This document shows positions 46,903 to 55,334 of a DNA stretch of 64,000 nt, piece after piece (the stretch's first letter is position 1; each line of letters opens with the position of its first letter). The stretch is from an uncultured Lachnoanaerobaculum sp. (GTDB taxonomy: Bacteria > Bacillota > Clostridia > Lachnospirales > Lachnospiraceae), in assembly GCA_946999385.1 (NCBI GenBank), contig CAMQCZ010000005.1, positions 1 through 64,000 on the forward strand, written 5' to 3'. The translations under genes were made by a program, and so were the position numbers. The notes beneath the pieces are model-generated. The model was not told the DNA's origin. It made no database searches and saw only the letters and a list, made by a program, of their open reading frames with translations.

Positions 46903-48048
46903 ATGATATATTTTGATAATTCCAGTACAAGCTTTCCCAAAGCTCCGGGACTTGGTGAAAATATTTGTAATTTTATAACAAATACAGCTGTTAATATTAA
47001 TAGGGGAAGCTATGAAAATGCCTTCAAAGTAGAAGAAGAAGTTTTTGATTGTAGATTAAAATTAGCAAATTTATTTAATTGTAAAGATTGCAAAAATATA
47101 ATTTTTACAAATAATGTAACTACAAGCTTAAATATAATACTTAAAGGATTTTTACATACTAATGACCATGTTCTTCTAAGCTCAATGGAGCATAATGCTA
47201 TAATGCGACCTCTGAATCAATTAAATAAACAGGGACTTGACTATACTTTAATTCCTTGTGATAAATATGGCTATATATGTATTGATGATATCAAAAAGCT
47301 AGTAAAAAAAAATACAAAAGCTATTATATGTACCCATGTTTCAAATGTATGTGGCACTATTATGCCAATTAAGGAAGTTGGTCAAATATGTAAGGAATTA
47401 GGCTTATATTTTATTGTAGATGCTGCACAAAGTGCCGGAGCTATAGATATTGATATGCAAAAAATGAATATATCAGCTCTTTGCTTTACCGGACACAAAG
47501 CACTCTTAGGTCCTCAGGGTATCGGTGGCTTTGCTATCACTGATGAATTCGCAAATAAAATAAGTCCTATAATAAGCGGTGGAACAGGAAGCTTTTCTGA
47601 TGAAATAAATATACCGAATATATTACCTGATAAATTCGAGGCAGGAACACTAAATTTGCCCGGTATTATAGGCTTAAATACCTCACTTGATTTTATTAAT
47701 AAAATCGGGATTTCAAATATTTATAAGCATGAAATTGAACTGACAGACTATTTTTTAGGTAAGCTCAAAGAAATTAAAAAAATTAAAATACTCGGATATG
47801 ATAATATTTATAATAGAAGCTCGGTAATATCAATTATTATTGAAGATAAGGATTTGTCAGAAATAGGCTTCTTATTGGAAAAAAATTATTCAATACAGGT
47901 TAGAACCGGCTTGCACTGTGCTCCTATGGCACATAAAGCTTTAGGCTCTTTCCCGAATGGAAGTATAAGATTTTCTTTTTCATATTTTAATACAAAAAGT
48001 GAAGTTAAAAAGGCTGTTGAGGCTTTAAAATTTTTATCAAATAATTAA
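46903..48048 (+). CDS. Class V aminotransferase, cysteine desulfurase/selenocysteine lyase-like
   Basis: The start is ATG 46903 (MIYFDNSSTSFPK) behind AAAGGGTGG; a GTG at 46894 lies within the ribosome-binding region. 381 residues: PLP Lys K199 in CFTGHKALLGPQG, cofactor Asp in IVDAAQSAGA, and catalytic Cys C339 in VRTGLHCAPMAHK. The RTGLHCAPxAH motif is typical of the selenium-linked class V family. It probably mobilises S or Se from Cys/Sec for the YedE-TusA-DUF3343 group encoded divergently. Confidence 0.88.
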   Translation: MIYFDNSSTSFPKAPGLGENICNFITNTAVNINRGSYENAFKVEEEVFDCRLKLANLFNCKDCKNIIFTNNVTTSLNIILKGFLHTNDHVLLSSMEHNAIMRPLNQLNKQGLDYTLIPCDKYGYICIDDIKKLVKKNTKAIICTHVSNVCGTIMPIKEVGQICKELGLYFIVDAAQSAGAIDIDMQKMNISALCFTGHKALLGPQGIGGFAITDEFANKISPIISGGTGSFSDEINIPNILPDKFEAGTLNLPGIIGLNTSLDFINKIGISNIYKHEIELTDYFLGKLKEIKKIKILGYDNIYNRSSVISIIIEDKDLSEIGFLLEKNYSIQVRTGLHCAPMAHKALGSFPNGSIRFSFSYFNTKSEVKKAVEALKFLSNN

Positions 48049-48059
48049 AGGAGAATAAA

Positions 48060-48482
48060 ATGAAAATATCTGCTAAAGGAAGATATTCACTTAAAATAAT
48101 GCTTGATATTTCAAAATATCAAAAAAAAGACTCATATATAAGTTTAAAAGAAATTTCAAATAGAACTGATATCTCAGAAAAATATCTTGAAAATATTGTT
48201 AAAATTCTTGTTAAAAATAAATTGTTAATCGGAGTACGTGGAAAAGGAGGAGGCTATAAACTAACAAAAGCTCCAAATGAATATAATATATATGACATTT
48301 TAAAATGTACTGAGGAAAATTTAAAGCCTTTTTCTAATGAATTATTTCCTATTAAAAATAATATTGACAAAAATATTTGTAATATGTTTTCAAATTTAGA
48401 TGAACATATAATAAAATATTTAAGCTCGATAAATTTAAATGATTTACTATTAGAAGATGATGCTTATATATATATAATTTAA
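48060..48482 (+). CDS. Rrf2-family transcriptional regulator
   Basis: The 140-residue winged-helix protein begins MKISAKGRYSLKIMLDISKY, with ISLKEISNRTDISEKYLENIVKIL as recognition part and VRGKGGGYKLTKAP as wing. IscR-type Fe-S ligands need three clustered Cys; only C83 and C107 are present in this stretch, so a classical cluster is doubtful. It is 11 bases after the aminotransferase gene and may regulate the selenium cluster. Confidence 0.88.
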   Translation: MKISAKGRYSLKIMLDISKYQKKDSYISLKEISNRTDISEKYLENIVKILVKNKLLIGVRGKGGGYKLTKAPNEYNIYDILKCTEENLKPFSNELFPIKNNIDKNICNMFSNLDEHIIKYLSSINLNDLLLEDDAYIYII

Positions 48483-48527
48483 AATAAATAAGAAATATAT
48501 CAATATTTGATATATTTCTTATTTATT
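48483..48527 (+). terminator. Terminator after the Rrf2 gene
   Basis: Perfect 20-bp arms (48483-48502 and 48508-48527) around a 5-base loop, starting at the stop codon. Very AT-rich stem; T-rich right arm. Confidence 0.7.
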
Positions 48528-48952
48528 GTCTATCTTAACAACAGTTTTATATCTTATCTACATAAGCTCAGTATAATCAGCTTCAAGCTTAAATCGGAGC
48601 ATATTTTTCTATATATATTAAATATAATTATACTAATATCGGCAATATTAATTATTTATTCATAATTCATTTAAGGATTATTTAATCATTCATTTACTAC
48701 ATATGCTATAATTAAATAGCTAAATAGATATATTTAGTATTCATAATATAATGCATATTAATAAACTATTTAATATTATTGAAAATCCTAAAAAATAAGC
48801 ACATCAGTTGTGCTTATTTTTCTATATTATTATACTCTATTCATTTATTTGTTATACAATAAAATACTGACCCTGCTTCTATTTTTATAACTTTAAATAT
48901 ATGATATTTATATCTTCTTCTATATCAATATTAAGCTGTCAACATGCTTTCG
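48528..48952. other. AT-rich intergenic region with a bidirectional terminator
   Basis: No open frame of note. The hairpin AAAAATAAGCACA/TGTGCTTATTTTT (48791-48821; 13 bp perfect, loop TCAGT) is a strong terminator on either strand, suited to the mgtE transcript from the right. The remaining sequence is low complexity and I see no promoter I would defend. Confidence 0.6.
48791..48821. terminator. Bidirectional terminator, mgtE side
   Basis: Perfect 13-bp stem, five-base loop, with A and T tracts forming the stem base. It lies 130 bases past the mgtE stop. Confidence 0.8.
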
Positions 48953-50332
48953 TCATCTTATATGTAGTATTTCTACAGCTATTTGGAAATACATAATCAA
49001 ACTAAAAGCATCTACTACAGTAGTTATAATTGGAGATGCCATAATAGCCGGATCCAACTTTAATTTCTCGGCAGCTATAGGTAATGTAGCTCCTACCAAT
49101 TTTGATAGTACAACCGTAAAAAAGATACTTATAACTACGGTCAAGCTAACCATAAGAGGTGTTGCTACAATCCCGCCGGATATACTTCTTCCATTTAATT
49201 GTAAATATAATCTTATAAAATTAGCACTTGCTAAAACAGTACCACAAATTAAACCAACACCTGTTTCCTTAAAAATAACCTTTAAAATATCTCTTAATTC
49301 AATCTCACCTATAGCCATACCACGAATAATCATTGTTGCAGATTGTGAACCTGCATTTCCGCCTGTATCAGTAAGCATAGGAACAAAGGTTACAAGTATA
49401 GGTAAAACCTGAAATGCACTTTCATATTTACTTAAAATACCTCCTGTTACCATTGAGCTAAACATCAAAATCAAAAGCCAAGGCAGCCTATTTTTAGATA
49501 ATTCCCAAATACTTGTCTTTAAATAAGGTTTTTCAGATGGTAACATAGCAGCCATTTTTTCAAAGTCTTCTGTAGCCTCTTCTTCCATAACATCTACAAC
49601 ATCATCGACTGTTATAATTCCGACCAATCTATTTTCATTATCAACTACAGGCAAAGATAAGAAATCATATCTATTAAATAAATCTACAATCTCCTCTCTA
49701 TCCTGCATAGTAGTAGCTTTTATAACATTAGTATCCATTAAATCTTCAATTAAGGTTTCATAGCTTGCCATAAGTAAATCCTTTACGGTAATTACTCCTA
49801 TTAAAACTCTTTTTTCATCTCTTACATAACAGGTATATATGGTTTCTTTATCAACTCCATGTTTTCTTATATATGCAAATGATTCTTCTACAGTCATATG
49901 TTTTTTTAGACCTATATATTCTGTAGTCATTATACTTCCTGCCGAATTTGCAGGATATTTTAAAATTTCATTTATAGAATTTCTTGTGTCCGGAGTTGCA
50001 TTTTTTAAAATACGCTTTACAACACTTGCCGGTAATTCTTCCAACATATCAACAGCATCATCAACATAAAGATCTTCAATGATATGACTTATTTCTTTAT
50101 CCGTCATTCCATTTATAATATCCTCCTGCTGATCTGACTCAAGGAATGCAAATACTGCTGTTGCCAATTCCTTTGGTAACATTCTAAAAACTAAAACTGT
50201 CTTTTCGGGAGCTAGATCCTCCATAAAAATAGCTATATCTGCTTCATTCATTTGCATAAGAGCTTCTTTTAGTTGCCTAAATTGCTTATTATCAAGCAAT
50301 TTTGTCAATTCTTCAAATTTTAACTCTTCCAT
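48953..50332 (-). CDS. mgtE: Magnesium transporter MgtE
   Basis: The 459-residue protein has the MgtE N-domain (about 1-130: LAPEKTVLVFRMLPKELATAVF), a CBS pair (about 135-255: TEYIGLKKHMTVEESFAYIRKHG and DYLSLPVVDNENRLVGIITVDDV-like). Five membrane segments follow from about 285, with PMLTDTGGNAGSQSATMIIRG lining the pore. No M-box riboswitch fits in the 53 bases after pnp, so regulation is probably by the Mg-binding N-domain. Cotranscribed with rpsO-pnp or from a weak internal promoter. Confidence 0.95.
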   Translation of the reverse strand: MEELKFEELTKLLDNKQFRQLKEALMQMNEADIAIFMEDLAPEKTVLVFRMLPKELATAVFAFLESDQQEDIINGMTDKEISHIIEDLYVDDAVDMLEELPASVVKRILKNATPDTRNSINEILKYPANSAGSIMTTEYIGLKKHMTVEESFAYIRKHGVDKETIYTCYVRDEKRVLIGVITVKDLLMASYETLIEDLMDTNVIKATTMQDREEIVDLFNRYDFLSLPVVDNENRLVGIITVDDVVDVMEEEATEDFEKMAAMLPSEKPYLKTSIWELSKNRLPWLLILMFSSMVTGGILSKYESAFQVLPILVTFVPMLTDTGGNAGSQSATMIIRGMAIGEIELRDILKVIFKETGVGLICGTVLASANFIRLYLQLNGRSISGGIVATPLMVSLTVVISIFFTVVLSKLVGATLPIAAEKLKLDPAIMASPIITTVVDAFSLIMYFQIAVEILHIR

Positions 50333-50385
50333 AATCTACCTCCATTTCTTTATTTTTTATTATACAAGTTTTTATCGTACAAGTA

Positions 50386-52491
50386 TTATGCATTCAAATC
50401 ACTTTTTTTCATGCTTAAATCTATTCTATTCTTAAATGTATCTATTTTTATTATCTTAACCTCTACCTCATCGCCTACTTTTAATACGTCATCAACCTTG
50501 TCTACTCTTGTATCCTTTAGCTTTGAAATATGTATCATACCTTCTTTGTTTGGTGCCAGTTCAACAAAGGCTCCAAAGTCCATAATTCTTACAACTTTAC
50601 CTACTAATTTCATTCCAACTTCCAAATCGGTAACTATGCCCTTTATTATGTTGAAAGCTTTATCAATCATTTCTTGATCTGTACCGCAAATACTTACTCT
50701 TCCATCATCTGTAATATCTATTTTTACACCGGTTTCTTCAATTATCTTATTAATAACCTTGCCTTGTTTACCTACAACATCACCTATTTTAGCAGGATCT
50801 ATATTCATACCGGATATCTTAGGTGCAAATTTTGATAGCTCTTTTCTTGGAGCTTCTATGGCTTTTTTCATACAATTTTCCATAATAAACTCTCTTGCCT
50901 CATGGCATCTTTTTATAGCTCCCTCTACCATATCTCTTGTAAGTCCATGAATTTTTATATCCATTTGTATTGCAGTTATACCCTTATCTGTACCTGTAAC
51001 CTTAAAATCCATATCTCCAAAGAAATCTTCAAGTCCTTGAATATCTGTCAATAATACATAATCATCATCATTATCTCCTGTTACAAGTCCACAGGATATA
51101 CCGGCCACCATTTTTTTAATAGGTACTCCGGCAGCCATCAAAGACATGCAGGAGGCACAGGTGCTTGCCATAGATGTTGAACCGTTAGATTCAAATGTTT
51201 CAGAAACTGTTCTTATGGCATAAGGAAATTCTTCTTCACTTGGAAGCACCGGTAATAGAGCCCTTTCAGCTAAAGCTCCATGTCCTATTTCTCTTCTTCC
51301 CGGTCCTCTGCTTGGTTTTGTTTCTCCTACAGAGTAGGCAGGAAAATTATAATGATGCATATATCTTTTATTTGTTTCTTCTAAATTTAAGCCATCCAAT
51401 TTTTGTGCTTCTGATAAAGGTGCCAGAGTTGTAATATTACATATCTGAGTCTGTCCCCTTGTAAACATAGCACTTCCATGTACTCTCGGAATAATATCAA
51501 TCTCAGCACTCAATTTTCTTATTTGAGTTAATGCTCGTCCATCCGGTCTTTTATTATCCTTTAAAATCATTTTTCTAACAGTTTTCTTTTGATAACTATA
51601 TAATGCTTCAGGTAAAAGCTTTAAATATTCTTCATTATCCGCAAATTCTTCTTCAAGCTTTTCCCTTATTAATCTGATATTTTCCTCTCTTACCTGCTTT
51701 TCATCTGTAAATACTGCCTCTTCCATCTCATTTGCAGGAACAATTTCTTTGATTTTATCTAAAAATTCATCAGGTATTGCAAAGCTTGTATATTCATGCT
51801 TCATTTTACCAACTGCTTTAACAATTTCATCAATAAAGCTTATGATTTTTTTATTAACCTCATCAGCCTTATAAATAGCTTCTACCATAATATCATCAGG
51901 GATTTCATTCGCCCCTGCTTCTATCATAATAACCTTTTCTCTTGTTGAAGCTACTGTTAATTTTAAATCTGAAATAGAATTTTGTGCTTCATTAGGATTT
52001 ATAATAAATTCTCCATCTATCAATCCTATTTGAGTTGTCGCACAAGGGCCGTCAAAAGGTATATCACTTATAGCTACGGCTATTGCTGAGCCAAGCATAG
52101 CTGTTAGCTCAGGTGAACAGAGAGGATCTACAGACATAACCAAATTATTTAAGGTTACATCATTTCTATAATCCTTAGGAAATAAAGGTCTCATAGGTCT
52201 ATCTATTACTCTTGATGTTAATATTGCATTTTCAGATGCTTTTCCTTCTCTTTTATTGAAACCTCCCGGAATCTTACCTACAGAATACATCTTTTCTTCA
52301 TATTCAACTGATAATGGGAAAAAATCTATTCCTTCTCTCGGCTTTTCGGAAGCTGTTGCAGTAGATAAAACAACTGTATCTCCATAATGCATAAATGCAC
52401 TTCCATTTGCCTGTGCAGCTACCCTATTAATATCAACTCTTAGAACTCTTCCTGCTAAATCCATACTAAATGTCTGAAATTCTTTACTCAT
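50386..52491 (-). CDS. pnp: Polynucleotide phosphorylase
   Basis: The 701-residue protein has two RNase PH domains (first about 10-145, second from about 320: ILKDNKRPDGRALTQIRKLS; GRREIGHGALAERAL; catalytic VTGDNDDDYVLLTDIQGLEDFFGDMD), then a KH domain (IGDVVGKQGKVINKIIEETG) and an S1 domain (VVRIMDFGAFVELAPNKEGMIHISKL). It degrades RNA 3' to 5' with phosphate. A 25-bp hairpin lies between rpsO and pnp. Confidence 0.97.
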   Translation of the reverse strand: MSKEFQTFSMDLAGRVLRVDINRVAAQANGSAFMHYGDTVVLSTATASEKPREGIDFFPLSVEYEEKMYSVGKIPGGFNKREGKASENAILTSRVIDRPMRPLFPKDYRNDVTLNNLVMSVDPLCSPELTAMLGSAIAVAISDIPFDGPCATTQIGLIDGEFIINPNEAQNSISDLKLTVASTREKVIMIEAGANEIPDDIMVEAIYKADEVNKKIISFIDEIVKAVGKMKHEYTSFAIPDEFLDKIKEIVPANEMEEAVFTDEKQVREENIRLIREKLEEEFADNEEYLKLLPEALYSYQKKTVRKMILKDNKRPDGRALTQIRKLSAEIDIIPRVHGSAMFTRGQTQICNITTLAPLSEAQKLDGLNLEETNKRYMHHYNFPAYSVGETKPSRGPGRREIGHGALAERALLPVLPSEEEFPYAIRTVSETFESNGSTSMASTCASCMSLMAAGVPIKKMVAGISCGLVTGDNDDDYVLLTDIQGLEDFFGDMDFKVTGTDKGITAIQMDIKIHGLTRDMVEGAIKRCHEAREFIMENCMKKAIEAPRKELSKFAPKISGMNIDPAKIGDVVGKQGKVINKIIEETGVKIDITDDGRVSICGTDQEMIDKAFNIIKGIVTDLEVGMKLVGKVVRIMDFGAFVELAPNKEGMIHISKLKDTRVDKVDDVLKVGDEVEVKIIKIDTFKNRIDLSMKKSDLNA

Positions 52492-52533
52492 ATAATCTCC
52501 TAATCCATACTACTAAAAATAAAATATATGATG

Positions 52534-52586
52534 CCGAAACTACTTATAAATATTAAAATTTTTTTAATATTTATAAGTGGCTTCGG
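52534..52586 (-). promoter_or_regulatory. Long hairpin in the pnp leader
   Basis: Arms 52534-52558 and 52562-52586 pair at 24 of 25 positions on the minus strand (one G-U, one C-A mismatch) with a three-base loop, 43 bases before the pnp ATG. No U-run follows, so it is not a terminator. A double-stranded pnp leader of this kind is the RNase III target that drives PNPase autoregulation in E. coli. Confidence 0.6.
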
Positions 52587-52622
52587 ATAGCATTTTCATA
52601 TATTTATTTAAAACAAAAAATA

Positions 52623-52641
52623 AGGGCGGATAAGCCGCCCT
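52623..52641 (-). terminator. Terminator/attenuator after rpsO
   Basis: AGGGCGG and CCGCCCT pair (7 bp, GC-rich) on the minus strand, followed by TATTTTTTG. It lies between rpsO and pnp and would let only part of transcription continue into pnp. Confidence 0.85.
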
Positions 52642-52651
52642 ATCTTACTAC

Positions 52652-52918
52652 TTACTTTCTAAGTCCAAGTTTTTCAATAAGAGCTCTATAACCCTCTAAA
52701 TCCTTTTTCTTCAGATAATCTAGGAAAGCTCTTCTTTGTCCTACCATCTTTAAAAGACCTCTTCTTGAATGATGATCTTTAGGATTTCCCTTTAAATGCT
52801 CTGTCAATTCAATAATTCTAGCTGTTAAAATAGCTATCTGAACCTCAGGAGAACCTGTATCTCCCTCTTTTCTTGCATACTTAGCAATAATTTCCGCTTT
52901 TTTTTCTTTTGTTATCAT
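52652..52918 (-). CDS. rpsO: 30S ribosomal protein S15
   Basis: The start is ATG 52916-52918 ([20 protein letters not shown]) behind AAGGAGA, giving the usual 88 residues. The conserved [17 protein letters not shown] and [21 protein letters not shown] are present. An upstream extension in the same frame covers the structured leader and is not coding. The conserved rpsO-pnp order is kept. Confidence 0.98.
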   Translation of the reverse strand: MITKEKKAEIIAKYARKEGDTGSPEVQIAILTARIIELTEHLKGNPKDHHSRRGLLKMVGQRRAFLDYLKKKDLEGYRALIEKLGLRK

Positions 52919-52954
52919 ATTCTTCTCCTTTTTTATACTTACCTTAAACAAAGA

Positions 52955-52981
52955 CAAAGGTTGGAGTATCCAAAAGCTTTG
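52955..52981 (-). promoter_or_regulatory. Stem-loop in the rpsO leader
   Basis: CAAAG/CTTTG encloses TTGGA/TCCAA with a 3-base loop, about 37 bases before the rpsO ATG. S15 autoregulates through leader structures in several bacteria, so this is a candidate S15 site; the fit to a known class was not tested. Confidence 0.4.
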
Positions 52982-53007
52982 CTCAGGCGTTTTTATATCA
53001 CATAAAT

Positions 53008-53036
53008 ATAGTAACATAAGCATAATTTCAAGTCAA
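53008..53036 (-). promoter_or_regulatory. Promoter of rpsO
   Basis: TTGACT (53031-53036) and TACTAT (53008-53013), spacing 17, on the minus strand, leading to a leader of about 85 bases. Confidence 0.55.
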
Positions 53037-53043
53037 CATTTTT

Positions 53044-53147
53044 TAAATTTAAAATATAAAAACGAAACGTTTTAGACTAAATGCAAATATAATTTTAAAA
53101 GTTATATTTGCATTTAGTGTAGAATGTTTCGTTAAATTTAAAATATA
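53044..53147. repeat. Long hairpin flanked by 15-bp direct repeats
   Basis: TAAATTTAAAATATA occurs at 53044-53058 and again at 53133-53147. Between them two 32-base arms (53061-53092, 53102-53133) are inverted repeats with three differences, beginning AACGAAAC. The right repeat abuts the stop codon of the ICMT gene. On the minus strand the hairpin ends in TTTTTATATTTT, so it can serve as its terminator; the direct repeats also resemble a small transposable hairpin with a duplicated target. Confidence 0.6.
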
Positions 53148-53681
53148 TTAATAAATACCATTAGGCTTGATTACTTCTTTTATCAGCATATTTTCCTCTT
53201 TTATTCTTATATACATAACTATAGCATATAATGGTAAAACAAGCATACTTGTGATTTTACTATGGCATAATAGAGCAATGCCGATGAGCTCCGGCAGTAT
53301 ATTTAAAAAATAATTCGGATGTTTTATACTTCTAAATAGAAAATGATTATTAAATTTATGATTTTTAACTATCATAAGCTTAACTGTCCAAATACCGTCT
53401 AACAATTTTACTACTATATAAAGCATAAGCATAGAAAAAATAATTAGAACTAAACCAATTAAACTGAATATATCAAATTCAACTTTTTTTATTATTGCCT
53501 CAAATAAACTGGAAAAATAAAAAATAATATGTAATATAGTAAGTATTTTTGTATTTGTTATACCATATTCTCTCCCTCCATTTTCAAGTATTTTTGCTTC
53601 ATTTGTCTTTGATATCTTTAAAAATAATAATCTTATAATAAAGATAAAAAGAACAATTAAATAAATAATATACGATTTCAA
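53148..53681 (-). CDS. Isoprenylcysteine carboxyl methyltransferase-family membrane protein
   Basis: A 177-residue protein with about five hydrophobic segments. The C-terminal half has the ICMT/PEMT-like signature: FRSIKHPNYFLNILPELIG (RxxxHPNY...E) and, later, RIKEENMLI. Bacillus YpbQ is a similar protein. The family uses S-adenosylmethionine to methylate lipid or thiol groups at the membrane; the substrate here is unknown. Single gene. Confidence 0.8.
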   Translation of the reverse strand: MKSYIIYLIVLFIFIIRLLFLKISKTNEAKILENGGREYGITNTKILTILHIIFYFSSLFEAIIKKVEFDIFSLIGLVLIIFSMLMLYIVVKLLDGIWTVKLMIVKNHKFNNHFLFRSIKHPNYFLNILPELIGIALLCHSKITSMLVLPLYAIVMYIRIKEENMLIKEVIKPNGIY

Positions 53682-54128
53682 AATTTTTCTTACCTTTCTA
53701 TTTATTTTGATTTTTTACTTATTTATTTTAAACCTATAATGCTAAGGTTTGTATAAAGATAGAAAAATTTCAAAAATAAAAGTAGTATAAATATTTTTAT
53801 AATTAAATAAGACACAAAAGTCTGAATTTTGACTGCGGTAATAAAAAGCTTTTATGATATCTTAAATAAAAAATAGAACTGTCTCTATTTTTATATCTTT
53901 GTATATTAATAAGCATACTCACCTACTTTTCAAGCATTTCTTTACGAAATATGTAAATATTTTTTTGCGAATTATATATTTTTTATATATTTAAAAGGAT
54001 TAGATTCTCTATATATAATAAAAAATATTACTTCTATCAAATAATATTTTTTTATTTTTTATAGCTTACTCTTGCTATAATAAAAATAAAGGGTAGTAAA
54101 ATTAAATTTTATAAGTCTTTAAAAAGAA
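53682..54128. other. AT-rich intergenic region without a recognisable gene
   Basis: Nothing longer than a few codons is convincing here. A short hairpin AAAAATAGA/TCTATTTTT (53869-53892) has a T-tract on the plus strand and could end an unannotated small RNA. The part next to 53681 must carry the promoter of the ICMT-family gene, but no clear boxes are visible. Confidence 0.5.
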
Positions 54129-54164
54129 AAGGTCAATTAATGCAGCTTTACATTAATCGACCTT
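54129..54164 (-). terminator. Terminator of the grd module
   Basis: AAGGTCGATTAATG and CATTAATTGACCTT pair (14 bp with one G-U) on the minus strand and TTCTTTTT follows, 17 bases past the transporter stop. Confidence 0.88.
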
Positions 54165-54180
54165 AGGGGTAGTATATTAA

Positions 54181-55314
54181 TTATTTATTTTTCAAAAATT
54201 TATCTTTAATATTTTTAAATATCATAAAGATAATCAAAATAGCACCTACATATCCATTAACAACATATATAATATTCACCAAAACTCTAAATGGCAAATA
54301 TAAACCAACTACTAAACCTATTATTCCAAGTACAAGAGTTAGTATCCTAAAAGAATTTGTTCCTTCTTTAGAAAATCTTGAAACAGGGTTATATAATAAT
54401 GGTACAGCTGTTGTATATATTCCTGCAAATACTACTATTGAAAATATTGCAGAAAATGGTTTCCAAATCTTTAAAGCTAAAATAAGATTCGGTATATCTG
54501 CATTCCATACATAAATTCCGTTAGATCCTGTATTTATATTGGAAATCTGAGCAAATGAAACCAAGAAAATCGCTAATGCTACTGCTATGGTTCCAATAAT
54601 AATACCTAAATTCAAATCTTTCTTGTTATTTTTTGCACCAAGTGCTGATGTAAAGCTTGCAAACCATAATAATACAAAGCCTGCATATGAAGCTCCGGAA
54701 ATAAACCAATTAGCACCGGCATTTTTAATAGTATTTGTAACGCTTGAATCTATATAATTACCATTTTTAATTGTTTCCAAGCCTGTAGCTATACTTTGAT
54801 AATCTCTTATACATGTTATTAATCCTATAAATATACATAAAATTACTATTACAGGTCCTACAATACCTATCGCATCAACTAAAGAATTCAAGCCTCCAAT
54901 AACAGTAATTATAGTTAGTATAGCAAGAATAAGTGCTCCTACCCAAAGTGGCATAGAATATTGTTGCTTTATAGTAGAAGCTGCTCCTCCAATCATTACC
55001 CAAAATGACATATAACAAAATACTGTAGAATAATAATCACAAAATGTTCCTATATATTTACCACAATAAAATTTATATACATCATTTCCTTTTTCAAATT
55101 TTTGTTCTGATCCGGCTTTTGCAAAATTAAAATTATAATATAAAAATGCAAGCATAAATACCAGAATAACTAATATATTTTTAATGCCATAAGCAGTATA
55201 ATATTGCACTATTTCTTGACCAGTTGCAAATCCTGAACCAATAGTAAAAGCAACTATTGCACCGGCAAGAATTAGAACTCTTTTTATACTAAAAGTATCT
55301 TTTTCTTGTCCCAT
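54181..55314 (-). CDS. YkvI-family membrane transporter
   Basis: The 377-residue protein has about ten hydrophobic segments and begins VLILAGAIVAFTIGSGFATGQEIVQYY, the first-helix signature of the YkvI family (related to APC/LeuT-type amino-acid carriers). The helix break GSGFATGQE is like the ion/substrate site of these carriers. It is 20 bases after the selenoprotein gene and shares the terminator, so it probably imports the substrate of the reductase: glycine, sarcosine, betaine or a relative (inference). Confidence 0.82.
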   Translation of the reverse strand: MGQEKDTFSIKRVLILAGAIVAFTIGSGFATGQEIVQYYTAYGIKNILVILVFMLAFLYYNFNFAKAGSEQKFEKGNDVYKFYCGKYIGTFCDYYSTVFCYMSFWVMIGGAASTIKQQYSMPLWVGALILAILTIITVIGGLNSLVDAIGIVGPVIVILCIFIGLITCIRDYQSIATGLETIKNGNYIDSSVTNTIKNAGANWFISGASYAGFVLLWFASFTSALGAKNNKKDLNLGIIIGTIAVALAIFLVSFAQISNINTGSNGIYVWNADIPNLILALKIWKPFSAIFSIVVFAGIYTTAVPLLYNPVSRFSKEGTNSFRILTLVLGIIGLVVGLYLPFRVLVNIIYVVNGYVGAILIIFMIFKNIKDKFLKNK

Positions 55315-55334
55315 ATTTTTTCTCCTGTCAGGAA

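Noticed and set aside
48528..50332. M-box magnesium riboswitch for mgtE
   Set aside because: Only 53 bases separate pnp from mgtE and none resemble the M-box core.
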